Origin: Bacteriovorax stolpii
GTDB lineage: Bacteria; Bdellovibrionota; Bacteriovoracia; Bacteriovoracales; Bacteriovoracaceae
Assembly: GCA_945883845.1 (NCBI GenBank)
Contig: CAMCYI010000008.1
Location: forward strand, 78,305 to 142,304
Length of the DNA stretch: 64,000 nucleotides
Direction: 5' to 3'
Shown: piece after piece, positions 25,881 through 35,221 of the stretch
Layout of the letters: every line of letters starts with the position of its first letter
How positions within the stretch are numbered: the stretch's first letter is position 1
The notes under the pieces: generated by a model
Told to the model about the DNA's origin: nothing
The model's input: the letters and a program-made list of their open reading frames with translations, nothing else
The model's database searches: none
Program-made: the position numbers and the translations under genes

Positions 25881-26948
25881 GTGAAAAAGAACCAGTCAGC
25901 TTTGCTGGCGAAATATTTTTCCATGTACAAGAAAAACCCACGCTCACGCGTGTTCGCTCCGCTTGCGGAGTCTTATCGCAAGCTCGGCATGTACGACGAA
26001 GCCTTCAAAATTCTTAAAGACGGAATCCGCCATCATCCGACGTACACTCTGGGTTATATCGTTCTGGCCCACTGTTATTTTGATCAGGGTAAATTCGAAC
26101 TTACTTACAATACTCTTCGCCCTATCATTGCACAGAATGCAGATAACATTTCTCTCCAGAAAGTTTTCGCTCAATCCTGTATCAACCTTGGATATCTTGA
26201 AGAGGCACTGGATACTTTCAAATATCTTTTATTCTTAAATCCCAAAGATAAATATTTTGCCGAGCAGGTAAAACGACTTGAAGATGATCTTCATGTCGGT
26301 CACAAAAAACTGAGTCTCGACCAACTTCTGAAATCTCCTGATCGTCCTGTCATGCCCGCTCCTGCATCAAATGATGATGACTGGGTTCAGGTGGATTTTA
26401 ACCAGCCGATAGAGCCGACAAATGCGAAGATCGAACATAAAGGAGATCTTCCTAAGGAAGTTGCTCCTGATGATCAATGGGTGATGAGAAAGCCTGAGGA
26501 AGAACTTGCTTCTTCTTTTAAGACAGAGAAAATCATTGAGAGAGGTCTTGAAGATGAATTCTATGCTGATGAATTCGCTGATGAAGGTGACATTGAAGAA
26601 GTGAATTCGCAAAACGTCACTCATGACTCGCCGATTATTTCCCATACTCTGATTGATCTTTATTGCACTCAACATTACTACGACAAGGCGATTGAACTCC
26701 TTCAAAAAATCATCGAATTAAATCCTGATGATGAAAATACCCTCAAGAAACTGGCCTCAGTCAGGGAACTCAAAGCCGAGCATCAGCGCCCTCAGCTGAA
26801 AGTTGTAACTGAAGAAGATGGCCATGATGAATTGATTTCGATAATAGAGAATAAAGTGAAGGCTAAGTCTCCGAAGGAAATCAAGCTGAAGGAAACGTTC
26901 GACAGGTTTCTCTCTGCCATCAGACTCGAAGCCGCGCTCCATACCTAG
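25881..26948 (+). CDS. TPR protein downstream of pilQ
   Basis: A 355-residue protein with GTG start, no signal peptide and no membrane helix. TPR units occupy about residues 8-140 (for example AESYRKLGMYDEAFKILKDG and GYIVLAHCYFDQGKFELT). A low-complexity acidic middle (about 165-240) is followed by another TPR (about 250-285, LIDLYCTQHYYDKAIELL). It begins 15 bases after pilQ and probably shares its transcript. Known secretin pilotins of the PilF/PilW type are TPR lipoproteins, but the lack of an export signal argues against that role. Function unknown. Confidence 0.75.
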   Translation: MKKNQSALLAKYFSMYKKNPRSRVFAPLAESYRKLGMYDEAFKILKDGIRHHPTYTLGYIVLAHCYFDQGKFELTYNTLRPIIAQNADNISLQKVFAQSCINLGYLEEALDTFKYLLFLNPKDKYFAEQVKRLEDDLHVGHKKLSLDQLLKSPDRPVMPAPASNDDDWVQVDFNQPIEPTNAKIEHKGDLPKEVAPDDQWVMRKPEEELASSFKTEKIIERGLEDEFYADEFADEGDIEEVNSQNVTHDSPIISHTLIDLYCTQHYYDKAIELLQKIIELNPDDENTLKKLASVRELKAEHQRPQLKVVTEEDGHDELISIIENKVKAKSPKEIKLKETFDRFLSAIRLEAALHT

Positions 26949-26955
26949 GATTCAT

Positions 26956-27381
26956 ATGAAAAAATTTCTGATCATCAACGGACCCAACTTAAACATGCTG
27001 GGCCAGAGAGAACCTGAGGTTTACGGCAAAGATTCACTCGATGATATCGCCAAAGAAACTCAGGAAAAATTGAAAGGAAAAGCGGAACTCGAGTGGTACC
27101 AATCCAACATCGAAGGCGACATTGTCTCGAGAATTCAAAAAGCTTTCACCGAGAAATTTGACGCTCTCGTCATCAATCCCGGAGGCTACGCGCATACGAG
27201 TGTGGCCATCCATGACGCACTAAAAATCCTGAAAATTCCAGTGATTGAAGTGCATCTTTCACAGGTCTACAAGAGGGAAGAGTTCCGACATACTTTGTTG
27301 ACGGCTAAAGCGGCCGCTGCCATAATCAGCGGACTTGGAAAAGACGTTTATCACATTGCGATACTATCGCAGATCAATTGA
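26956..27381 (+). CDS. aroQ: type II 3-dehydroquinate dehydratase
   Basis: A 141-residue AroQ that dehydrates 3-dehydroquinate in the shikimate pathway. The N-terminal INGPNLNMLGQREPEVYG carries the catalytic Arg18 and Tyr23. The substrate loop INPGGYAHTSVAIHDAL and the EVHLSQVYKREEFRH segment with active-site His and Arg are intact. Length matches the family (about 140-150). The gene starts seven bases after the TPR gene and is followed 21 bases later by efp. The next pathway enzyme candidate is the aroE-like gene at 11312. Confidence 0.96.
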   Translation: MKKFLIINGPNLNMLGQREPEVYGKDSLDDIAKETQEKLKGKAELEWYQSNIEGDIVSRIQKAFTEKFDALVINPGGYAHTSVAIHDALKILKIPVIEVHLSQVYKREEFRHTLLTAKAAAAIISGLGKDVYHIAILSQIN

Positions 27382-27402
27382 TTTTGAAGGGGTTCATCGT
27401 TT

Positions 27403-27969
27403 ATGTATCAAACTACTGATTTTAGAAAAGGCCTTAAAATTGAGATCGAAGGCAAACCTTGGATCATCGTTGATTTCCAACATGTGAATCCTGGTAAAGG
27501 GTCAGCATTTGTTCGTACTCGTATCAGAAACCTTGAAACAAACCAGACCATTGAACGTACTTTCAAGGCCGGCGTAGAAACTGTTGGTAAGCCGGACATG
27601 GAAGAAAAAGAAATGGAATATAACTATTCGGACATCGATGGTTACAATTTCATGGATCAATCTACTTTCGAAATGATTCACCTTTCTCACGATCAAGTGG
27701 GCGAAAACAAATTCTACCTTCAGGAAAACATCAAAGTTTTCATTCTTTATTATAACGGCCGTCCAATTTCGATCGAACTTCCTAACTTCATCAACCTGAA
27801 AGTTGTTGAAACTGATCCTGGAATGAAAGGCGATACTGCGACTGGCGGATCTAAAAAAGCTGTTCTTGAAACTGGCCTTCAGGTCAACGTTCCTCTCTTC
27901 ATTAAAGAAGGTGAGGTTCTTAAAATTGATACACGCACAGGTGAATACCTCGAGCGCGCAAAGGTTTAA
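27403..27969 (+). CDS. efp: translation elongation factor P
   Basis: A 188-residue EF-P, which relieves ribosome stalling at polyproline. The KOW-like first domain has the modification loop HVNPGKGSAF with Lys32 at the tip, the position modified with beta-lysine in Escherichia coli. The three-domain order and C-terminal VNVPLFIKEGEVLKIDTRTGEYLERA are typical. Whether EpmA/EpmB are present cannot be judged from this window. It is three bases from accB, a common neighbour of efp. Confidence 0.97.
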   Translation: MYQTTDFRKGLKIEIEGKPWIIVDFQHVNPGKGSAFVRTRIRNLETNQTIERTFKAGVETVGKPDMEEKEMEYNYSDIDGYNFMDQSTFEMIHLSHDQVGENKFYLQENIKVFILYYNGRPISIELPNFINLKVVETDPGMKGDTATGGSKKAVLETGLQVNVPLFIKEGEVLKIDTRTGEYLERAKV

Positions 27970-27971
27970 TC

Positions 27972-28424
27972 ATGAATCTCGATACACTCAAAGACATTGT
28001 TAAAGTTGCTAAAGATCAAGGTGTAGCTGAACTCAAAGTTGAAGCAAAAGATTTCAAAGTGAGTGTCAGCTTTATCAGTGGTGTTGCTGCTCCGGTAGTT
28101 CATCAGGCTCCTGTTCACCACGCGGCCCCAACATCTGCAGCTCATCCAGCTGCGACGGCGAAAGCGTCATCTTCTGCAGATACTGGACTTCATGTGATCA
28201 AATCTCCATTCGTGGGGACTTTCTATTCTTCACCTGGCCCTGGTAAACCTGTTTACTCTAAACTGGGTGACAGAGTGAAAGTCGGACAGGCCCTTTGTGT
28301 TCTTGAAGCCATGAAGATTATGAACGAAATCGATGCGGATGTTGCCGGCGAAATCGTCGAAATCTGCGTCGAAAACGAATCACTTGTTGAGTATGGCCAG
28401 CCGCTCTTCAAAATTAAGCCTTAG
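27972..28424 (+). CDS. accB: biotin carboxyl carrier protein of acetyl-CoA carboxylase
   Basis: A 150-residue AccB. An N-terminal dimerisation segment (LDTLKDIVKVAKDQGVAELK) is joined by an Ala/Pro/His-rich linker (about 42-70) to the biotinyl domain (about 75-150). The biotin lysine is Lys115 in CVLEAMKIMNEI, and the thumb region KSPFVGTFYSSPGP is present. It is the first step of fatty acid synthesis and is translated with accC, which starts six bases after its stop. Confidence 0.97.
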   Translation: MNLDTLKDIVKVAKDQGVAELKVEAKDFKVSVSFISGVAAPVVHQAPVHHAAPTSAAHPAATAKASSSADTGLHVIKSPFVGTFYSSPGPGKPVYSKLGDRVKVGQALCVLEAMKIMNEIDADVAGEIVEICVENESLVEYGQPLFKIKP

Positions 28425-28430
28425 TCATTC

Positions 28431-29789
28431 ATGAAACCAGAAGTAAAAAAGTTCAAGAAAGTCCTGATTGCAAACCGCGGAGAAATCGCCATCCGGGTGA
28501 TCCGTTCTTGTCGTGAACTCGGCATTGAAACGGTTGCAGTTCACTCGACTGCAGACGAAGATTCTCTCCACGTAAAAATGGCAGACGAGTCCGTTTGTGT
28601 TGGTCCTGCGAAATCTGCACTCTCTTATCTGAACGTTCCTCAAATCCTTTCTGCTGCCGATATTACCGGTGCAGATGCCATCCATCCTGGTTACGGATTC
28701 CTCTCTGAAAATGATGAATTTGCTGAGATGTGTGCGAAGTGGGGAATTACTTTTATCGGCCCTTCTGTAAAATGTATTCAGAGCATGGGCGATAAAATCG
28801 AATCCAAGATTACTGCAAAAAAAGCAAAGGTTCCGACTCTTGAACCTATTTACGTTAAAGATGTTGAGGAAAAAGAAATTCAGAAGCAAGTTGAGAAAAT
28901 GGGTTTTCCTGTTCTCATTAAAGCATCTGCCGGTGGCGGTGGTCGCGGGATGAAACGCATTGAGAATTTTGATGAACTCTGGCCTGCGCTTTCAAGATTG
29001 CAGGAAGAAGCGAAAGCAGCTTTCGGTGATGGAACTCTTTTCATCGAAAAATACATTCAAAATCCTCGTCACATTGAAGTTCAAATTCTTGCAGATAAAC
29101 ACGGAAGTGTGATTCATCTTGGTGAGCGAGACTGCACGATTCAGCGTCGTTTTCAGAAAATCCTCGAGGAAGCACCGTCTCCTGTTCTCACTCCAAAAGT
29201 GAGAGAGGAAATTTGTACCGCTGCTGTTCGACTCGCTAAATTCGTCGACTATGATTCTGTAGGGACAGTTGAATTTCTCTACGATCAGGACACTCAGAAA
29301 TTTTACTTCATGGAAATGAACACACGTATCCAGGTTGAGCATCCGGTGACGGAAGGTCGCACTGGTGTGGATCTTATTTCTGAGCAGATTCGTCATGCTC
29401 AGGGTGAGAAAAGCCGATTCAAACAGGAAGATATTGTTTTCAGAAACCACGTTATCGAATTCCGCATAAATGCCGAGAATCCCAAGACTGGAATGCCTTC
29501 ACCCGGCCACATCACACACTATCACCGCCCTGGTGGGATCGGTGTGCGTACTGATGATTATATTTATACCGGTTATACCGTACCTCCGTACTACGATTCT
29601 ATGATCTCAAAAATCATCGTTCAGGCCGACAACCGTGACAATTGCATCACGCGTGCGAAGAGAGTGCTCAACGAAACTGTCGTTAGTGGAATCCAGACAA
29701 ACCTCAATTTGCACAAAGAAATTCTGGATGATCCGGACTTCGTTTCGAGCAAGTTCTCGACCAATTATTTAACTAAAAAATTGAATTAA
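28431..29789 (+). CDS. accC: biotin carboxylase subunit of acetyl-CoA carboxylase
   Basis: A 452-residue biotin carboxylase with ATP-grasp fold. Landmarks: KVLIANRGEIAIRVIRSCRE at the start, the glycine loop KASAGGGGRGMK (about 165-176), the active-site segment MEMNTRIQVEHPVTE (about 294-308) and GYTVPPYYDSMISKII. Full family length. It partners with AccB encoded just upstream; accA and accD are not in this window. A promoter-like element for the next operon overlaps its last codons. Confidence 0.97.
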   Translation: MKPEVKKFKKVLIANRGEIAIRVIRSCRELGIETVAVHSTADEDSLHVKMADESVCVGPAKSALSYLNVPQILSAADITGADAIHPGYGFLSENDEFAEMCAKWGITFIGPSVKCIQSMGDKIESKITAKKAKVPTLEPIYVKDVEEKEIQKQVEKMGFPVLIKASAGGGGRGMKRIENFDELWPALSRLQEEAKAAFGDGTLFIEKYIQNPRHIEVQILADKHGSVIHLGERDCTIQRRFQKILEEAPSPVLTPKVREEICTAAVRLAKFVDYDSVGTVEFLYDQDTQKFYFMEMNTRIQVEHPVTEGRTGVDLISEQIRHAQGEKSRFKQEDIVFRNHVIEFRINAENPKTGMPSPGHITHYHRPGGIGVRTDDYIYTGYTVPPYYDSMISKIIVQADNRDNCITRAKRVLNETVVSGIQTNLNLHKEILDDPDFVSSKFSTNYLTKKLN

Positions 29790-29798
29790 AAGTATAAT
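29769..29798 (+). promoter_or_regulatory. putative sigma-70 promoter for the TPR-TamB-Omp85 operon
   Basis: TATAAT at 29793-29798 is 18 bp after TTAACT (29769-29774, four of six). The -35 overlaps the last accC codons. Transcription would begin near 29805, about 28 bases before the start at 29833. Confidence 0.5.
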
Positions 29799-29832
29799 GA
29801 TTCTATATGTTTAATATGCACCAGGAAGGGGC

Positions 29833-31218
29833 ATGGAAGAGTCATTAGAACGCATTCGAAACTGGATGGGAGAGTCCAAATATTCTGAAGCTCAAAAAGC
29901 AGCAGAATCCCTTCTTCTTCAAACTCAAGCTGATCGTCATGAACTCCTTTCACTCTACGTAGAAATTCTTCTCGAACAAAAAAAAACACCTGCAGTCATT
30001 CATCTTCTTGAGTTAAGTGAAGCTGATGTTTCAGAAAATACAGATAAAGCAATTCACTGGATGTCTTATCTGAAAGAAAATGATCTTAAGACTCAACATC
30101 GGCAGGTTCAGTTTCTCAAGATTAAAATTGCTGAAAAAAAAGGGATGCTTAGTGAGCTCCATGATCTGATCTCAGAGTTTCAGGTCTATCTGTATGTGAA
30201 GCATATTCCTGCCGTTCCAGAACTTCTTCATGCCATGATTGAAAAATATTTTCGTGATGATTTTAATCTCAGGCTTCAACAACTCTCGCTCACTCTCATG
30301 CTTCATGATTTCGATGCTGCTGAAAAATCTCTGGAAGTGCTTATCTTGTCTACAGTCGAAAAAGCATCCCCGCGTGGAACAAAAGAAAAAATTCAGGCCA
30401 TCGCAAGTGTACTCGATGCTGCCGACTACAAAGGGCATCTGGAAGTCTATCGTGGTCTTTGCCTCATACTGACCGAAGGTATTCAGGGTAAAGTTCATCT
30501 TAAAAAGCTCGTTGAGGCCGTGATCTATTTTGAGAATTTCAAATTTCAATCAATCGTCTTAAATATTATGTTCAGGGCAGGTTTTGAAGATCTCTGCTTT
30601 GATTTTGCACTGTCGGTGAGAAGAAACGAACACTACGATTTCGTTTATTTTGAAAAATACTACCAACATCTTAAGCCGTTTTTTGTCCAGGCCCGCGAAA
30701 AGCCGGAGAAGCCTGCTCCTGAAGATATTTCTTCGGACTACGCTCTGGAGGATGTTGCCTTTAAAAGTGCAGCTCTTCTGGCACCTCTGGTGGATGATCA
30801 TCTCGAAGAAGAATCGCGAATCATCAATCTCTTTAAGTACCGTGATTACTCTGATAATGAATTAATGGAAATCGCCACGAGCTTTCTTCAAGCCGAACTT
30901 CCCAAGATTGCCATCAAGGCGGTAGAAAAAATTCTCAGCAAGTGGGTAGATGACTCAACCTTCATGAAAGCAAGTTACCTGCGCCTGACATGCTACCTAT
31001 TAAGCGGCGATAGTCGTGCTGCTCTTGACTGCGCGCTCTCGGCTCTCAACCGCGCTCAATCGCCTGATGACATTCTCTCTTTCCTTTACGGTGAAGCCGA
31101 AGCCTACATCCGACTTGGTCAGGTCAAGGATGCCCGCCGTGTACTGACAGAAATTCTTTCCATTGATTCAGCATACCGTATGACTCGTGAGAGGCTTGAG
31201 AAGCTGAATGAGATTTAA
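29833..31218 (+). CDS. helical repeat (TPR-like) protein upstream of tamB
   Basis: A 461-residue, mostly helical protein without signal peptide. Degenerate TPR-like repeats are visible at the N-terminus (about 5-60) and C-terminus (about 340-460, for example MKASYLRLTCYLLSGDSRAA and AEAYIRLGQVKDARRVL). A strong ribosome site (GGAAGGGG) precedes the ATG. It overlaps the TamB gene by 11 bases, so it is likely made with the outer-membrane assembly proteins. Its role is unknown. Confidence 0.72.
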   Translation: MEESLERIRNWMGESKYSEAQKAAESLLLQTQADRHELLSLYVEILLEQKKTPAVIHLLELSEADVSENTDKAIHWMSYLKENDLKTQHRQVQFLKIKIAEKKGMLSELHDLISEFQVYLYVKHIPAVPELLHAMIEKYFRDDFNLRLQQLSLTLMLHDFDAAEKSLEVLILSTVEKASPRGTKEKIQAIASVLDAADYKGHLEVYRGLCLILTEGIQGKVHLKKLVEAVIYFENFKFQSIVLNIMFRAGFEDLCFDFALSVRRNEHYDFVYFEKYYQHLKPFFVQAREKPEKPAPEDISSDYALEDVAFKSAALLAPLVDDHLEEESRIINLFKYRDYSDNELMEIATSFLQAELPKIAIKAVEKILSKWVDDSTFMKASYLRLTCYLLSGDSRAALDCALSALNRAQSPDDILSFLYGEAEAYIRLGQVKDARRVLTEILSIDSAYRMTRERLEKLNEI

Positions 31219-34200
31219 AAGCGTTATTGGAGCTTTTTTATTCATCATAGTGGCGAGTGTATTTGCACTCACATTGTTCTTGCAGACTAAATCATTTGGA
31301 CGCTTGATTACAAGTATGGCTTCCGACTTAAGTGAGAAAAAAGCCAACGTAGCAGTTTCGATCAAAAACATAGAATTCAGTTTGTTTCCGCCAGGTATAG
31401 AGCTGAATAAAGTAACGATCAAGAAGAAGATATCTTCTGAAGAAATGTTTCAGGCTGAGTTTGGTAAGCTTGGCTTCTATATCAACCTCATTGAAGTTGA
31501 GGAGAGAAAACTTTCTTTCGGTGAGATCCAGGTCAAAGATTCAGTTATTGATTACAGGTTTCCTAAGAAAGATGACGAGATGAAAGAGATCAATAAAAAA
31601 ATTATTGATCAGGTATTTTCAATTACGGATATGAGCCCGGTTCGAATCGATACACTCCTTATCGAAAATACACTCATTATCGCAAATCATGAACTGCTTG
31701 AAGCGAAGAGACTTAAAATATTCAAGAAAGATGACAGTTTCATTACCCGGTTTCATCTGGCCAACATACATCCCGTGGCAGATAAGCCATTCAGGATTGA
31801 TGAAATCTGGGGAGATGCTGAGATCTCCAGGAGCGAGATTAATATATTTCGCCTTAAAGTTCAGCACGATGTTCAAACCATCCTTGTGAAAGGAAAAATC
31901 ACTGACTACCGTCTACTTAAAAACGCAACTGCAGAACTCAATGGAGAATCTCACCTGCATCTCAAGAATCTCAGTTCCGATATTGAATTTCCGGATTTGA
32001 TTAAAATAAACCGGGGAAATGCTCTATTGAGTTTTAATCTGAAACTTCAGAAAGGCAAAATGCAGGGTATAAGTCGTGTATCGCTTGAAGATCTTCGATC
32101 AAATGTTGTCTTTGCCGACAGTCTCGAAGCAGTCATTGCCTTTGAAGATCAGAAAATTATTCTTAATCAACTAGACCTTCGCTATCAAAAACAAAAAGCT
32201 CATTTGAATGCACCGGTTGTCATCGCTGACCTTGAACTTAAGACATTTCTTACGGAGCCAATTAAGGCCCATATCGATCAGGTAACGTTTACAAATGCTC
32301 TGAGAATACTTGGCCCTAAGTTCAGGATCATCAAAGGTAAAATGACCGGTGACCTGACTTTTAATTACGATCATGGCGACATGTTTTTTTACCCGGAGGA
32401 TCAGTTTTTTATCGAGGGGATGGGACTTGTAGTCGGAGAGAAGAAAAAACCTCTTTCCATCATCCGGATAACGAAGACTGCTGTGAAGGACACGGAGATT
32501 TCTGTTGTTAAGGGAGAGTTTCGTATCAGCTCAAATCTCATACTCCCGCGATCACAGATTATGGTCGACGGATTTGTGAACAAGAAAGAGGCGCGTTTTT
32601 CAATTCTTGATGCCAACGTCAACCTCGAAGATTTAGGAAATATTTCGAGGCTCGACATCAAAGGGGAGGGGAAACTCAGTGCTGATGTATCCGGCCCACT
32701 CGAAGATGTTCAGATCAACCTTCGTGGAAAGATGAAGAATTTTGAAATTCTCGGATACCGCCTTGGCCAGACTGATAAAGACATAACAATCGCACTTAAG
32801 GACCAGAGTGTGATTGTTAATAAATTCGATGCCCTTTTTCGGTCAACGCCTCTTAGCGGTAGTGGTGTGGTGAATTACGGAAACTCCGATATAGCCCTTG
32901 GGATTAACTCGCCATCAACAAACTTCACCGATATGTCTATGATCCTTCATCCAATCTTTTCAAAGATTAATTTTCTTCCGGATGACATGAACATGAATGC
33001 CAAGATTGACGTAGACATCTATGGCAAGACAAACATGGATGATCTGAAAATTAAATCTGACGTCAAATTTAAGGACCTGATGGCCTATGGTGAGAACCTT
33101 AACAGCGGGACATTCCGGGTTGAACTTATCAAGCAACAACTGCGCATTGTGAATCTGGACGGTCAGAAAGAGAATGCTCATATTTCAGGTGATTTCTTTT
33201 TTCACCTGCCAACGAAGTACATTAAGGTGGATTACAAGTGGGAGAACCTGGTTCTTTCCAGCTTCAATGTCTCAAAGCGTTTTCTATTGAATATTGATGG
33301 GATGATTTCAGGTACTCTTAAAGGTGAAGGTAACATCAATGACTACGTCCTTTCTTTCAAGTCTAAGATGTTCAATACCAAATCTCAGCATAACAAATTT
33401 GATGATTCCGATATCGACATTAAAATTATGCCCAAGAGTCTTCTGGGTGACTTCAATCTGTTCGGTAAGGCGCTCGTTTCTAAATTCGATATCTCACTTA
33501 AGCCGGGCAAGAAATCCAGTCTGACGCTAAATGGAAATTTACCTGACATCAAGCCACTCGCTACTGCCTTCTTCGGTCAGCATCTCGAACAGGAAAACCT
33601 GAAGGGGAAAGTCGCCTTCAATCTTACTTCGCAGTTTTCTGAATCACTTAGTGACCTTGACTTAAAAGCATCGCTAACCCGGTTGAATTTTGAGCATCCT
33701 GAATTCAAAGTGAATTACGAATCCGAACATCCTGAATTTATCATCGAAAACGGTGTTGTTAAAAAGTGGGATCTTTCTATTAAGCAAACAGATCTCTTCG
33801 TGACAACGAAGGGTGAAGGTAAGCTGGATAATAACATGTCTCTCGTGAATGAAGTTCATATGAACTCCAAGCTGATTGATATTCTGCTTGCGCCAGTACT
33901 TTCGGCTGACGGGTTCATTCGCAACATCATAAAAATTGATAACGTCGGAAGCAAATACTACATAACAGCTTTGAGCCGCGCTACTAATGTGAATCTCTCA
34001 ATCGCAAATCTTCCGATTCCTCTGAACGACCTGAACTACTCTCTGGAACTCACCAACGGAAGACTCCTCGTTAAGGAACTCTCAACAACTCTTGATAACG
34101 GGAGAGTTTCTATCGTTGGAGATGTTTTTTTTGACGATAGCGAGCCTGATGTGAATTTACGCTACACGCTTGATCGTGCCGAGATTCCTGTCATGAATAA

Positions 34201-35221
34201 ATCCTCGGTAAACCTTTCAGGCGAAGGTATGATTCTGGGGAATAGTCCACCTTATGTAATTAATGGGGATATCATTCTCAATAAAGTACTTATCGTAAAT
34301 GAGCTTTCAGATTTCGAAACTAAAAACACCGGGCTTTCCGATGTCAGATATCTTCCACGGAATCAGGAGTTTCCCCTGGATAAAATTATTCAGCTTAACA
34401 TCAATGTTAAAGCTGATAACCTTATGCGTATCACTAACTCGTTGATGGATATTGGCTTGAGAGGTGAAGTACGCATCCTGGGAACTCCAACCCGACCACG
34501 CGGAGAAGGAAAACTTTCTTCTCCGTCAGGCGTTTCCCGGATTTATTTTAAAAACAATGAATACGTGATCACCAATGCAGATCTCAGTTTCTCGCCTAAA
34601 AAACAGATCGCAAACCCTGACTTTGATGTTCAAGCGGTGACGACTATTTCTAATTACAAAATTTATGCGAAAGCATATGGGGATCTGGAGAAGTTTAATT
34701 TCGATCTTTCCAGTGAGCCTGCATTGAACAGAAATTCCATTCTCTCGCTCATTGCTTTCGGTTATACGGAAGATATTCAGAGTTCCTTGGGCCAGGATCG
34801 GGACAAACTCGCAGGTATGGGTGTTGGTTCGTTTGTTTTCGATCGGTTTAAAATCAGCGATATTCTGAACAAACAGTTCGGTCTTCAGTTAAATCTTGGT
34901 ACTGTGATTGAGCAGTCGCAAAGTGCCAGTATGCTTTCAGGCCGTGGAACTCAGAATGCTGATGGTTCAACTGTTGGTAGAACGCGTTCCGCAACAAAAA
35001 TTGAATTACGCAAACGTCTGGATGAGGCATTAAGTGTCTCAGTGTCAAGTACGATGGGTAGCGGAATTGGCCAAAGGCAGAGAATGGATCTCACCTACAG
35101 CGTGAACAAAAAAGTTCAACTGCAGGGAGTGTATGAATTGCGTACCAATCAGGACGGCGAGGAAGATATTATTGATAATTCCATTGGTGGAGATTTAAAG
35201 TTCAGGTGGACCTTCAAATGA
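31208..35221 (+). CDS. tamB: TamB-like AsmA-family envelope protein
   Basis: A 1337-residue protein with one N-terminal membrane helix (about 6-28, IGAFLFIIVASVFALTLFLQ) and a very long beta-strand repeat region, as in AsmA/TamB proteins that span the periplasm and move lipids or help barrel assembly. The last 400 residues match the TamB C-terminal domain (DUF490): IQLNINVKADNLMRITNSLMDIGLRGEVRILGTP-type segment near 1060, then SRIYFKNNEYVITNADLSF and SLIAFGYTEDIQ. It is followed by an Omp85 gene with a 4-base overlap, the expected TamB-TamA pairing. Length is typical for TamB (about 1250). Confidence 0.87.
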   Translation: MRFKSVIGAFLFIIVASVFALTLFLQTKSFGRLITSMASDLSEKKANVAVSIKNIEFSLFPPGIELNKVTIKKKISSEEMFQAEFGKLGFYINLIEVEERKLSFGEIQVKDSVIDYRFPKKDDEMKEINKKIIDQVFSITDMSPVRIDTLLIENTLIIANHELLEAKRLKIFKKDDSFITRFHLANIHPVADKPFRIDEIWGDAEISRSEINIFRLKVQHDVQTILVKGKITDYRLLKNATAELNGESHLHLKNLSSDIEFPDLIKINRGNALLSFNLKLQKGKMQGISRVSLEDLRSNVVFADSLEAVIAFEDQKIILNQLDLRYQKQKAHLNAPVVIADLELKTFLTEPIKAHIDQVTFTNALRILGPKFRIIKGKMTGDLTFNYDHGDMFFYPEDQFFIEGMGLVVGEKKKPLSIIRITKTAVKDTEISVVKGEFRISSNLILPRSQIMVDGFVNKKEARFSILDANVNLEDLGNISRLDIKGEGKLSADVSGPLEDVQINLRGKMKNFEILGYRLGQTDKDITIALKDQSVIVNKFDALFRSTPLSGSGVVNYGNSDIALGINSPSTNFTDMSMILHPIFSKINFLPDDMNMNAKIDVDIYGKTNMDDLKIKSDVKFKDLMAYGENLNSGTFRVELIKQQLRIVNLDGQKENAHISGDFFFHLPTKYIKVDYKWENLVLSSFNVSKRFLLNIDGMISGTLKGEGNINDYVLSFKSKMFNTKSQHNKFDDSDIDIKIMPKSLLGDFNLFGKALVSKFDISLKPGKKSSLTLNGNLPDIKPLATAFFGQHLEQENLKGKVAFNLTSQFSESLSDLDLKASLTRLNFEHPEFKVNYESEHPEFIIENGVVKKWDLSIKQTDLFVTTKGEGKLDNNMSLVNEVHMNSKLIDILLAPVLSADGFIRNIIKIDNVGSKYYITALSRATNVNLSIANLPIPLNDLNYSLELTNGRLLVKELSTTLDNGRVSIVGDVFFDDSEPDVNLRYTLDRAEIPVMNKSSVNLSGEGMILGNSPPYVINGDIILNKVLIVNELSDFETKNTGLSDVRYLPRNQEFPLDKIIQLNINVKADNLMRITNSLMDIGLRGEVRILGTPTRPRGEGKLSSPSGVSRIYFKNNEYVITNADLSFSPKKQIANPDFDVQAVTTISNYKIYAKAYGDLEKFNFDLSSEPALNRNSILSLIAFGYTEDIQSSLGQDRDKLAGMGVGSFVFDRFKISDILNKQFGLQLNLGTVIEQSQSASMLSGRGTQNADGSTVGRTRSATKIELRKRLDEALSVSVSSTMGSGIGQRQRMDLTYSVNKKVQLQGVYELRTNQDGEEDIIDNSIGGDLKFRWTFK

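Noticed and set aside
28425..28889. Minus-strand 154-codon frame opposite accC
   Set aside because: Fully antisense to the biotin carboxylase N-terminus with no ribosome site or known motif.
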